A stretch of 64,000 bases of DNA, from positions 468,321 to 532,320 of the forward strand of contig JBCBDX010000001.1 of NCBI GenBank assembly GCA_038529265.1. Reading direction: 5' to 3'. Made by a program: the position numbers and the translations under genes. Below the pieces are notes generated by a model. The model was not told the DNA's origin and made no database searches. It worked only from the letters and a program-made list of their open reading frames with translations. The DNA is from JBCBDX01 sp038529265 (lineage in GTDB: Bacteria; Pseudomonadota; Alphaproteobacteria; Rhizobiales; Rhizobiaceae). Shown one piece after another: positions 1-8,214 of the stretch (the stretch's first letter is position 1; each line of letters begins with the position of its first letter).

Positions 1-1
1 T

Positions 2-601
2 GACCATGCGCAGATTGAACACTTCATGGTGGATTGGAGTGCTGTCAATAATCACGCGAAGTTGAGAACTCACACGATGGGGGAAATCCGTCGAGAAGGC
101 GAAGCCTTTGTCGTGGAACTGCGTGGCGCGACAGGCTTGCTCTCTAAACCCAATGGTCGGCACTACACCAGAAGCTGCTCAGCTCGCTTCTGCGACGCTC
201 AGTGCGGCATGAATGAAGCTGAGTTTTCGCATGCAACGACAATTACCGCAGTTTTGCAGTCAAATATGATCATGGTGGACTTGCCAGCTAATCTGGATCC
301 CGCGCTGTTTTCTGAAGGCTTGGTCAGGCTCGATAATCAGAGCTCACCATTGATGATCGAGACAGCGGTCGCCACCGTTGAAGGATGTAGGTTGACCTTT
401 ACGGGAAACCTATCGACCGATTTTTTGGCACCAGCGACGGCCGTTTTGGTTGAGGGATGTAACCGCGCCTTTGTTACCTGCCGAGACCGCTTCTTAAATG
501 CCATCAACTTTCGCGGTTTTCCGCATATGCCGGGCAACTATCAAGTCTTGAACTATGTAGATGAAGAAACCCGTCATGACGGCACGCCTATCGTACCCTG
601 A
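2..601 (+). CDS. Gene transfer agent hub protein gp13-like (DUF2163), 5' end cut by window
   Basis: The frame is open to the left edge of the window, so the gene begins outside it; the first in-frame ATG at 26 is internal, since the residues before it (DHAQIEHF) continue the protein. About 199 residues are seen, the C-terminal part of a DUF2163/BR0599-type protein with the Cys-rich stretch SCSARFCDAQCGM and the closing region RDRFLNAINFRGFPHMPG that is typical of the family. In the Rhodobacter capsulatus gene transfer agent the matching protein (g13) forms the hub of the baseplate. The next two genes are the expected g14 and g15, which makes the call firm. The function is inferred from family and order. 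Confidence 0.88.
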   Translation, partial: DHAQIEHFMVDWSAVNNHAKLRTHTMGEIRREGEAFVVELRGATGLLSKPNGRHYTRSCSARFCDAQCGMNEAEFSHATTITAVLQSNMIMVDLPANLDPALFSEGLVRLDNQSSPLMIETAVATVEGCRLTFTGNLSTDFLAPATAVLVEGCNRAFVTCRDRFLNAINFRGFPHMPGNYQVLNYVDEETRHDGTPIVP

Positions 602-1046
602 CAGGGCAACTCTATCGGCGTCATGGGCTGAAGCAGCGCGTCAATGGATCAACACACCTTATCGCCATCAGGCTTGTAGGCGTGGTGTTGGAGTGGACTG
701 TGTGGGTCTTGTGGCCGGCGTTTGGGCAGATGTTTATGGTTCAAAACCAGATTACCGGCGCGACTATACCAAAGATTGGGCAGAGGTCGGCTCGTTCGAT
801 CTTTTGCTGGACGCGTGCCGCGCTCGCTGCAAAGAGCTTGAGAGCTTGGAAGAAGCTCTGCCGGGCGACATTTTGTTGTTCCGAATCCGACCGGAGGCAA
901 TGGCAAAACATGTCGGCATTTATAGTGGTGCCAACCGAATGATCCACGCGGCCGAGCGCCATTGCGTTGGCGAAGTAAATCTCCACGCCTGGTGGCACCG
1001 TCGGTTGGTTGGCGTTTTTGCGCCACCACTTCAAACAAAAAGTTAG
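576..1046 (+). CDS. Gene transfer agent NlpC/P60-type peptidase gp14
   Basis: About 156 residues of an NlpC/P60-fold cell-wall peptidase. The catalytic cysteine sits in GVDCVGL and the catalytic histidine in KHVGIYSG, followed by RMIHA. In gene transfer agents and tailed phages this protein rides on the tail tip and is thought to cut peptidoglycan of the recipient during DNA entry. The reading frame overlaps the end of the hub gene. An ATG at 561 is also possible and would add MKKPV; I chose 576 because family members usually begin just before the RxWxxTPYRHQ motif, here QWINTPYRHQ. It is followed after 6 bases by the large tail-tip gene. Confidence 0.88.
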   Translation: MTARLSYPDRATLSASWAEAARQWINTPYRHQACRRGVGVDCVGLVAGVWADVYGSKPDYRRDYTKDWAEVGSFDLLLDACRARCKELESLEEALPGDILLFRIRPEAMAKHVGIYSGANRMIHAAERHCVGEVNLHAWWHRRLVGVFAPPLQTKS

Positions 1047-1052
1047 GTTTTA

Positions 1053-4000
1053 ATGGCAACACTTGTTTTACAAGCCGCCGGCAGTCTTGTCGGCAGCTTC
1101 TTTGGCCCGTGGGGCACAGCGATTGGCTCTGCTCTGGGTGCCATGGCTGGCAACTCTATCGACCAGCAATTGTTTTCACCGTCGCAAGACATGGAAGGGC
1201 CAAGACTTGATAGTACGCCAGCGATGGCGGCCGAGGAAGGGGCCGCTATACCCCGTGTCTATGGAACCGTTCGCGTTTCCAGCGCGGTAATCTGGGCTAC
1301 ACGGTTTGATGAAACCAAGAAGCGCGAGCGCCAGGGTGGAAAGGCACTGGGCGGCGGCAGCACTGTTACGACCTATACCTACAGCGCAAACTTTGCGGTC
1401 GGGCTTTGTGAGGGACCGATCAATGGCATCCGGCGTATTTGGGCGGATGGTAAAGAGATTGATCAGACGGAAATCAACTTCAGACTTTACAAAGGAAACG
1501 AAAATCAAAACCCGGACGCTTTGATTGTAGCCAAGCAAGGAGAGGGGAACGCGCCTGCTTATCGTGGTCTCGCCTATTTGGTGTTTGAAGACCTTGATCT
1601 TGAGCGCTTTGGCAACCGCATTCCGCAAATCGAGGTTGAGATCATTCGAGTGGTGGGCGACCTCGAGGGTAAGCTAAAAGCTATCTCGATCATCCCGGGC
1701 TCCACTGAGCACGGTCTTGATCCGAAGCCTGTGCGCAAAAAGTCAGGCAAGAAAACGCTTGAGGTCAACCGTCACATCCTGTTCGGCGAGACGGATTGGC
1801 AAGCTTCCATCGACGAACTCTTTTCAGTTGCTCCAAACCTGCAAAATGTATCACTCGTTGTCTCATGGTTCGGCGATGATCTAAGGGCAGGCGAGTGTAA
1901 GATCCGTCCCGGCGTTGTGGAGCGTTCCAGCGCCAGCGAGACAAAGACTTGGCGCGTGTCAGGCAGAGGTCGGTCCAGTAGTGATGTTCGCGAGGTGAGC
2001 CGTCATTTTAACGATGCTGCGTATGGTGGTACACCCACTGATGCCAGCGTTGTGGCGGCAATCGAAGACCTGAAACAACGCGGTGTTTCAGTCACGCTCA
2101 ACCCATTTTTATTGATGGATATACCGGAAAATAACGCCCTTCCGTCTCCCTATAATGGCGCTTTAACGCAACCCGCTTACCCGTGGCGCGGCCGGATAAG
2201 CTGCCATCCTGCACGAGGAGAGGTGGGTACCGTCGAGCGAACAGCGGCTGCGCGCGATCAGTTAGAAGCCTTTGTTGGCGCAACGCAAGCCAATGCATTT
2301 TCAACCGATGGAACGAGTGTGAGTGCCGACGTCAGCGTCGGCTGGGACTACCGTACTTTTATATTGCACTATGCCCATCTCGCGATGGCGGCTGGAGGTG
2401 TAGACACTTTTATCATCGGTAGCGAATTACGCGGTTTGTCTCAGGTTCGTGACGATGGCGATCAATTCGCATTTGTTGAAGCATTGATCTCGTTGGCCGC
2501 CGATGTGCGAACTATTTTGGGTCCTGGTACCAAAATTACCTATGGGGCCGACTGGACAGAGTACTTTGGCTTCCAACCAGATGATGGCTCAGGCGACGTG
2601 TACTTCCATCTCGATCCACTCTGGTCGGCTGCTTCAATTGATGCTGTTGGTATCGATATGTACGCGCCCGTTAGCGATTGGCGCGAGAGCGATGCATTTG
2701 GCGCCGATAATCCAGACGGTTTTGCTCACCACGCAGACTATCAAGCGATGAAGGCTCAGATTGAAGGCGGCGAAGGTTACGATTGGTACTATGCGTCTGA
2801 TGCGGATCGAGAAAATCGCGTGAGAACACCGATCTCTGATGGTGCTTATGACAAGCCATGGGTTTTCCGCTTTAAAGATTTGACGAGTTGGTGGGCCAAC
2901 ACGCACCATGATCGTCGTGCAGGTGTTGAAGTTCAGGGCGCCAGCAACTGGCAACCAAAAAGTAAGCCAATTTACCTGCTTGAAACAGGATGTACTGCTC
3001 TGCGCGGTGGCGCTGTCCAACCCAATGTGTTTCCGGACGCTAAATCAAGCGAAAATGCAAAACCAAAAGGCGCAACAGGAGCGCTTAGCGATGCCGAACA
3101 ACGCGCTTTCTTGATGGCGCATCTGGAGCATTGGGTCGAAGCGAAGGCAGTCTCTGGACCCGATGCGCCTGTTGATCCTGACCACATTTATGCATGGGCC
3201 TGGGATGCCCGCCCATACCCGGCCTTTCCGATTTCTGCTGACAATTGGGGCGATGGTAGTAATTGGCATGGAGGTCATTGGCTGAGCGGGCGCTTGGGCA
3301 CAGCGCCGCTGAGAGAGACTATTAGACATGTAATGGCAGATTTCGGCGTCGCGAACGTAGCTGTCGGTGACATTCCAAATACCATGGACGGTATGGTTGT
3401 TGGATCGCCGCAAGATGCCCGCGCGGTAATCGATCCCCTGGTCTCAGTTTTTGACGTTGTGGTGCGCGATGATGATGGCCTTTCAAATCCGATAGTAGTC
3501 GAGCCGACGCAAAACAACCGGATCAACTTGCTGCCAACTGAAGACTTGGTAGTGACGGCTGATAAGCCCGAACGGGTTTTCGTGGATGCGCAGCGCGATG
3601 AAGTGCCTTCGTCTGTTCTGGTTAGTTTCCGCGACCCGCTCTATGAGTACAAACGCTTGGCAAAGACCGTGCGCCCGTTAGCATCCGCAGGTGAGTTTCA
3701 AACTCAACTAACTTCACCAGGGGTTGTTAGAGACGCAATGGCTCAACAGATCGCCCACGCTTGGGCAACGCGCGCGTCGGCACTTGCTTCAAGCGTAGAA
3801 TTTGATCTGTCGCTCAAATGGGTCGGTCTCCAGACGGGCGATCTTATTTCTTTTGTTGATGATACAAACGCCAAGCTATGGCTTGTTGAGCGAATTGAGC
3901 TCAGCGATCGACTCAGCGTAGCAGCTAGAGCTTATCGCCCAGACAGCGCTTATGTGTTTGAGAATAATGGATTTTACGGTCTGGATTCGCCAACGTTGAG

Positions 4001-4943
4001 CGGCGATTTTGGAAGCATTCCCGAACATGTGTTTCTGGATTTGCCCGCCAGTGAGAGTTTTGAAGACCACGCGTGTTTCATGGTTGCAGCGGTGCGCCCA
4101 TCCTCGCGCTCAACTGTGGTCTATGCGTCGGTTGATGGCGAGGAGTATACGTTAAGAGCCGAGTTGCCGGACGATGCAGTACTTGGCACGCTAAGGTCAC
4201 CGCTTGGCGACGGAAGTGTTGCCACTTGGGATATGGCAAACGTGCTTGAGATGGAAGTCGCCGCAGGTGAGTTCGCAAGTCTTACAGACAAGGCGGCGCT
4301 GGGTGGCAACAACCTGGCCGCGATAGAAAAGTCGGGAAGTTGGGAAATTATCAGCTTCTCGCTGGTTGAAGAAATCGAGCCTGGTGTATGGCAGCTGAGC
4401 AGACTACTCAGAGGCCTAGGCGGTACCGAAGACCTGGTTGGACAAGAAGCAGATGTTGGCGCTCAATTCGTGCTTCTGGATAGCGCCATACAGCCCGCAG
4501 GAATTCGTGCCAACGAAGTCGGACGCGAGATTTCATTAAGGGTGGGCGAAAACGGGAGGCCATTCACCGATCGCTATTTCGAGACATCTGTAAAAACGCC
4601 TGGCGTGCGGGCACGGTTGCCGCTTAATCCTGTTCACCTGACCGCCACCCGCACTAGCGATGCTGGTTTGCAGATCCAATGGATACGACGTGCCCGGCGC
4701 GGAGCTGATGACTGGACGGCTGTTGAAATCCCGCTTGATGAGGATTTCGAGCGCTATGTCGTCCGCGTTGAAGATGGTTCTGTGGCTGGCCAGTGGGAAT
4801 CAGACACTAATCAGCTGAGTCTGAGCGCCGCCGCACTTACTGCCGCCGGCATCAACCTGGCCAACCCGCTAACAATAGTTGTTGCGCAAATCAGTAGGGC
4901 AGTTGGTGCAGGTATACCTGCAACAGTTAGCATTGCAGCTTGA
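1053..4943 (+). CDS. Gene transfer agent tail-tip 'megatron' protein gp15 (GTA TIM-barrel)
   Basis: 1296 residues, the usual size for the g15 protein that forms the tip of the GTA tail and contacts the recipient. The N-terminus is a Gly/Ala-rich helix pair (AAGSLVGSFFGPWGTAIGSALGAMAG). Residues about 430-720 form the GTA TIM-barrel domain with glycosidase-like acidic motifs (IGSELRGL, YGADWTEYFG, LLETGCTALRGGA). Residues about 790-970 look like the phage tail domain that follows it in homologues, and the C-terminal part is a beta-rich region. The start ATG at 1053 follows the peptidase stop by 6 bases, with weak upstream ribosome-binding sequence. It is the last canonical gene of the cluster; the rest lies left of the window. 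Confidence 0.92.
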   Translation: MATLVLQAAGSLVGSFFGPWGTAIGSALGAMAGNSIDQQLFSPSQDMEGPRLDSTPAMAAEEGAAIPRVYGTVRVSSAVIWATRFDETKKRERQGGKALGGGSTVTTYTYSANFAVGLCEGPINGIRRIWADGKEIDQTEINFRLYKGNENQNPDALIVAKQGEGNAPAYRGLAYLVFEDLDLERFGNRIPQIEVEIIRVVGDLEGKLKAISIIPGSTEHGLDPKPVRKKSGKKTLEVNRHILFGETDWQASIDELFSVAPNLQNVSLVVSWFGDDLRAGECKIRPGVVERSSASETKTWRVSGRGRSSSDVREVSRHFNDAAYGGTPTDASVVAAIEDLKQRGVSVTLNPFLLMDIPENNALPSPYNGALTQPAYPWRGRISCHPARGEVGTVERTAAARDQLEAFVGATQANAFSTDGTSVSADVSVGWDYRTFILHYAHLAMAAGGVDTFIIGSELRGLSQVRDDGDQFAFVEALISLAADVRTILGPGTKITYGADWTEYFGFQPDDGSGDVYFHLDPLWSAASIDAVGIDMYAPVSDWRESDAFGADNPDGFAHHADYQAMKAQIEGGEGYDWYYASDADRENRVRTPISDGAYDKPWVFRFKDLTSWWANTHHDRRAGVEVQGASNWQPKSKPIYLLETGCTALRGGAVQPNVFPDAKSSENAKPKGATGALSDAEQRAFLMAHLEHWVEAKAVSGPDAPVDPDHIYAWAWDARPYPAFPISADNWGDGSNWHGGHWLSGRLGTAPLRETIRHVMADFGVANVAVGDIPNTMDGMVVGSPQDARAVIDPLVSVFDVVVRDDDGLSNPIVVEPTQNNRINLLPTEDLVVTADKPERVFVDAQRDEVPSSVLVSFRDPLYEYKRLAKTVRPLASAGEFQTQLTSPGVVRDAMAQQIAHAWATRASALASSVEFDLSLKWVGLQTGDLISFVDDTNAKLWLVERIELSDRLSVAARAYRPDSAYVFENNGFYGLDSPTLSGDFGSIPEHVFLDLPASESFEDHACFMVAAVRPSSRSTVVYASVDGEEYTLRAELPDDAVLGTLRSPLGDGSVATWDMANVLEMEVAAGEFASLTDKAALGGNNLAAIEKSGSWEIISFSLVEEIEPGVWQLSRLLRGLGGTEDLVGQEADVGAQFVLLDSAIQPAGIRANEVGREISLRVGENGRPFTDRYFETSVKTPGVRARLPLNPVHLTATRTSDAGLQIQWIRRARRGADDWTAVEIPLDEDFERYVVRVEDGSVAGQWESDTNQLSLSAAALTAAGINLANPLTIVVAQISRAVGAGIPATVSIAA

Positions 4944-4971
4944 ACATCATCATCAAATGAAAGGATTCATG

Positions 4972-5178
4972 ATGACCGAAAAGAAGCCGTGGTACTTATC
5001 AAAAACTGTCTGGAGCGCAGCCATAAGTGTCGTCGCAACATTGGGCGGCATGTTGGGCCTGCCAGTAGGAGCTGTTGATCAGGTTTTGCTGACGGATGCT
5101 GTCCTTCAGTCAGTCGCTGCTGTAGCAGGAGTCTTTGCAATCTTTGGACGGGTCACGGCCACGCATGCATTGAAGTGA
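4972..5178 (+). CDS. Small holin-like membrane protein next to the GTA cluster
   Basis: A 68-residue protein with two hydrophobic segments (about residues 9-28 and 42-60) separated by a polar loop, ending in GRVTATHALK. The pattern 'PWYLSKTVW ... VAAVAGVFAIFGRVTAT' resembles short phage holin-like proteins. I chose the third of three clustered ATG codons (4957, 4969, 4972) because AAAGGA at 4960-4965 lies 6 bases upstream of it. It follows the tail-tip gene by 28 bases in the same direction, so it may be co-expressed and help release particles, but the standard GTA lysis genes are elsewhere in Rhodobacter, so this role is inference. Confidence 0.6.
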   Translation: MTEKKPWYLSKTVWSAAISVVATLGGMLGLPVGAVDQVLLTDAVLQSVAAVAGVFAIFGRVTATHALK

Positions 5179-5222
5179 CTGCGTTCAGCTTCCATTCAGA
5201 CAACGTCAGTTAAGACTCAATC

Positions 5223-5492
5223 ATGATGAAGAAACAACGTCACAAATTGGCATTTGCCCTTGTCGCTTGCTTGGCGTTTGCGCCCGGCGGTTCCATGGCA
5301 AATGAGTTGCTGCTGGCGCAAAGCGGAAGCTGTCAGGCAGCTGGAAACAGAGTAGCCGCCCAAAACGGGGCGACACTTGTAAGTGCGCAAGAAGTCAATT
5401 CGGGTGGCCGTGCGGTCTGCCGTGTTGTCATTTTGAAACCTGCTCAAGGCGGGCAAAGGCCCAAGCGTGAGACTATTGAGGTCCCCAAATAA
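5223..5492 (+). CDS. feuN: FeuN-like small periplasmic protein
   Basis: 89 residues with a signal peptide (MMKKQRHKLAFALVACLAFAPGGSMA, cleavage near residue 26) and a short mature part with two cysteines (SGSCQ and RAVCRVV) that could form a disulfide. The mature sequence has a PepSY-like feel but is too short to assign by motif. In Sinorhizobium meliloti the small periplasmic protein FeuN is encoded just upstream of feuPQ and restrains that two-component system. Here the gene stands in exactly that place, 73 bases before feuP. The call rests on position, size and export signal rather than on sequence I can match residue by residue. ATG at 5223 and 5226 are both usable. Confidence 0.6.
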   Translation: MMKKQRHKLAFALVACLAFAPGGSMANELLLAQSGSCQAAGNRVAAQNGATLVSAQEVNSGGRAVCRVVILKPAQGGQRPKRETIEVPK

Positions 5493-5532
5493 CCAAGAAC
5501 TTCCGGTTTGCATCGCCTACGATCAATGCGAT

Positions 5533-5567
5533 ATGTAAAAGCTCTACACCGTGCGGAGCTTTTACAT
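5533..5567 (+). promoter_or_regulatory. 12-bp perfect inverted repeat covering the feuP Shine-Dalgarno and start codon
   Basis: ATGTAAAAGCTC (5533-5544) and GAGCTTTTACAT (5556-5567) are exact reverse complements around an 11-base loop. The right arm contains most of the GGAG (5555-5558) and the first two bases of the ATG at 5566. If the RNA hairpin forms, the ribosome site of feuP is hidden. There is no T-run after it, so it is not a normal terminator. It could instead be a DNA operator. Confidence 0.6.
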
Positions 5568-6246
5568 GCGCCTATTGCTCGTTGAAGATGACACAGACTT
5601 AAACCGCCAACTGAAAACAACGTTGGAAGAAGGCGGCTATGTGGTTGATGTCGCTTTCGATGGCGAAGAGGGCCACTTTCTTGGCGATACCGAACCTTAT
5701 GATTGTGTGGTGCTCGATATTGGCTTGCCACAGATGGATGGTATAAGCGTCCTGCAAAGGTGGCGTGAAGATGGGCGGCCGATGCCCGTTTTGATCTTAA
5801 CGGCGCGCGACCGTTGGAGTGACAAGGTTGCAGGGATCGACGCTGGCGCCGACGATTATGTCACCAAACCATTTCATACCGAAGAAGTCCTCGCGAGAGT
5901 GCGGGCACTTATTCGCCGCGCTGCGGGCCATGCTGCCAATGAGCTGGTTTGCGGGCCATTGGTATTGGATACCAAGCTTTCGAAAGCATCGGTCAATGGG
6001 TCTACACTAAAACTAACCTCACATGAGTTTCGGCTTCTATCGTATCTCATGCACCACAAAGCAAAGGTGATTTCGCGCACTGAGCTCATCGAGCATCTTT
6101 ACGATCAAGACTTCGATAGAGATTCGAACACGGTGGAAGTCTTTATCGGGCGCTTGAGAAAGAAGATGGGCGTCGACTTGATTGAAACTATTAGGGGTCT
6201 TGGCTACCGCTTGAACGAGCCTAATGAAGGTGCCGGCAACGCATGA
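5566..6246 (+). CDS. feuP: OmpR-family response regulator FeuP
   Basis: 226 residues. The receiver domain covers residues 1-115 with the acidic pair in VEDDTDLN, phospho-acceptor Asp51 in VLDIGLP, and the conserved Lys in TKPF. A winged-helix DNA-binding domain follows (about 125-222, with EFRLLSYL and RGLGYRL). In rhizobia FeuP with FeuQ controls, among others, export of cyclic glucans (ndvA) and osmotic adaptation. ATG 5566 has GGAG 7 bases upstream; an in-frame GTG at 5551 is possible but lies in the loop of the hairpin described at 5533-5567. The last four bases overlap the kinase gene (ATGA), which points to translational coupling. Confidence 0.88.
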   Translation: MRLLLVEDDTDLNRQLKTTLEEGGYVVDVAFDGEEGHFLGDTEPYDCVVLDIGLPQMDGISVLQRWREDGRPMPVLILTARDRWSDKVAGIDAGADDYVTKPFHTEEVLARVRALIRRAAGHAANELVCGPLVLDTKLSKASVNGSTLKLTSHEFRLLSYLMHHKAKVISRTELIEHLYDQDFDRDSNTVEVFIGRLRKKMGVDLIETIRGLGYRLNEPNEGAGNA

Positions 6247-7607
6247 TCCCTGCATCTGCGTCGATGACCAACCGCATCATCGTTTTTACAAGCATTTTTA
6301 CCATCGCTGCCATTGCGCTTCTAGCCTGGTTTTTGATTGCTCAGTTTCGCGATAATGCTTTCTCCGCTTTTTCCAGCGTGCAGCAAGCCCACCTTTTCAA
6401 TTTGCTTGGTGAAGTCGATGTTGATGATCGCGGCCGTTTGACCGGGCGCCCACGACTGGGTGATTCACGTTTCGATGAAGAAGATAGTGGCTGGTACTGG
6501 CAAGCTACCATTATTGACAGCGAAGAGCGCTCGGTACTGCGTTCCACTTCGTTGAAGGAAGCCAGAATCGCACGCGTTGCTCTGAGCGAGTTGCCGTTCG
6601 ATGCAGCGTTTCAACGCGCGTACATACTACCCGACACCAATGGCATCTTGATCCGAGTGGTCGAAACCGAATTTGAAGTCGGGGAGACAGCCATTCGACT
6701 TCAAACAACCGCCAACTTTTCTCAATTTCAAGCCACAATTGCTGCGGTTCGCCGAGACATCGTGGCTGCGCTTACCGCTTTTGGTATCGGGCTGCTTGTG
6801 CTCAATGCACTCTTAATACGAGTGGGTCTGCGTCCACTAGCCGCTGCGCGCGAGCAGCTGGTGGAGGTTCAAAATGGCAAGAAGACGCGGTTGGAAGGCC
6901 AGTACCCAGCCGAGATTGCACCGCTTGCTGGCGAAATCAATTCCCTAATAGAGAACAACAAGCGTGTTGTTGAGCGTGCCCGCACTCAAGTTGGCAATCT
7001 TGCACATGCGCTCAAAACTCCAATCGCGGTTTTACGCAATGAATCTGATGCCAGCGAAGTCCCTGGGCCATTGGTACGAGAGCAGACCGAAGAAATGAAC
7101 AACTATGTTCAAAACTACCTAAAGCGAGCACAAATCGCCGCGCAGACCGGCGGTGCCGTCTTCAGGTCCGATGCTTTGGCGGTCACCGAAAAGCTCATAC
7201 GCGTTATGCGAAAGCTAAATCCGGACAAAGAATTTGAGTTTGTAAGAGAAGGTGAGGGAACGATCACTTTTGCGGGTGAGCAAAGTGACCTTGAAGAGAT
7301 CCTCGGCAATTTGTTTGAAAACGCAGCAAAGTGGAGCAAGAGCCGGGTTCGATGCGAAATCGCAATTGAATCCGTCGGCTCCGAGTTCTTTGCTATTGAA
7401 GTTGAGGATGACGGCCCTGGCATTCCTCAAAATATGCGTGAAGCGGCGCTTAAGCGTGGAAAGAGATTGGATGAGGCTGTGCCGGGCACCGGTTTGGGTC
7501 TATCGATAGTAGCAGATACTGTTGAAGCTTATCGGGGCAAATTATCTCTGGAAGCATCGAAGTGGGATGGTTTGAAAGTTGCCATCGAATTGCCGCTCTC
7601 GCCTTGA
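6243..7607 (+). CDS. feuQ: Sensor histidine kinase FeuQ
   Basis: 454 residues. Two membrane segments (about 11-33 and 172-193) flank a periplasmic domain of about 135 residues, where a periplasmic modulator could bind. A short HAMP-like linker leads to the dimerisation helix with phospho-acceptor His255 (NLAHALKTP), then the ATPase domain with N-box NLFENAAKW, G1 box EDDGPGIP and G2 box GTGLGLSI. It overlaps feuP by four bases and is certainly its partner. The ATG at 6243 starts MIPASASMTNR; the ATG at 6264 is a possible alternative. Confidence 0.88.
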   Translation: MIPASASMTNRIIVFTSIFTIAAIALLAWFLIAQFRDNAFSAFSSVQQAHLFNLLGEVDVDDRGRLTGRPRLGDSRFDEEDSGWYWQATIIDSEERSVLRSTSLKEARIARVALSELPFDAAFQRAYILPDTNGILIRVVETEFEVGETAIRLQTTANFSQFQATIAAVRRDIVAALTAFGIGLLVLNALLIRVGLRPLAAAREQLVEVQNGKKTRLEGQYPAEIAPLAGEINSLIENNKRVVERARTQVGNLAHALKTPIAVLRNESDASEVPGPLVREQTEEMNNYVQNYLKRAQIAAQTGGAVFRSDALAVTEKLIRVMRKLNPDKEFEFVREGEGTITFAGEQSDLEEILGNLFENAAKWSKSRVRCEIAIESVGSEFFAIEVEDDGPGIPQNMREAALKRGKRLDEAVPGTGLGLSIVADTVEAYRGKLSLEASKWDGLKVAIELPLSP

Positions 7608-7688
7608 AAAACTGAAAGCTCATTCAATTGCGATGATATGGCGAGCAGAACATTGATTTCACACGGTGTCACCCACTATCTGAGCGCA

Positions 7689-8135
7689 ATGATACCTTTT
7701 CGGAAACCATTAAGCCAAATAGCACTCTTGATCTCCGGTTTGATCCTAACTGGCTGTCAAACGACAGGAACGTTATGGCCGGGAAATGGCAGTGCCTTAT
7801 CGAGTTCGCAGCTGCTCGCGGGGCTTGACGGTGGTCTCGTCGGCCAGATTAACAACATCGCTCTCTCTACCACAGACAAACAACAAGCCCTTGTCACTGA
7901 GTATCGTGCTTTGGAAACCGCCGAGCCGGGCGCTTTAATATCTTGGCAATCTGCAGATCAAGCGCTTGCAGGACAGGTATCAGCCTCGCAACCCTATCGC
8001 GTCGGCTCGCAAGACTGCCGACAATACTCCCACCGTATTTTCAGCACGCAGGTTGGAGCAACAGCAGATCAATCCCCGATAGCGCAAGGCACAGCGTGCA
8101 GGAACCCGGACGGCAGTTGGACACTTCTAGGATAG
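7689..8135 (+). CDS. Small outer-membrane-type lipoprotein, RT0821/Lpp0805-like surface protein
   Basis: 148 residues from the ATG at 7689. The N-terminus is a lipoprotein signal (LISGLILTGCQTT) with lipobox LTGC. The C-terminal part (GSQDCRQYSHRI ... GTACRNPDGSWTLL) matches the pattern of rickettsial-type 17-kDa surface antigen domains with paired cysteines and a 'CR.pDGsW' ending. The frame extends upstream to 7638, but that would bury the signal peptide, so the later start is preferred. It stands alone between feuQ and the ccm operon. Its function is not known; a role at the envelope is inferred. Confidence 0.75.
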   Translation: MIPFRKPLSQIALLISGLILTGCQTTGTLWPGNGSALSSSQLLAGLDGGLVGQINNIALSTTDKQQALVTEYRALETAEPGALISWQSADQALAGQVSASQPYRVGSQDCRQYSHRIFSTQVGATADQSPIAQGTACRNPDGSWTLLG

Positions 8136-8214
8136 CCATCTTTTGATGCGGGCAGTTGTCGCATATATGATAAAAGTGCGTCCTTGCTCAAAAGTCTCAT
8201 GATAAGAGCCCAAA

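Noticed and set aside
5533..5567. Rho-independent terminator between the feuN-like gene and feuP
   Set aside because: The stem is AU-rich, has no T-run after it, and its right arm runs into the feuP start codon.
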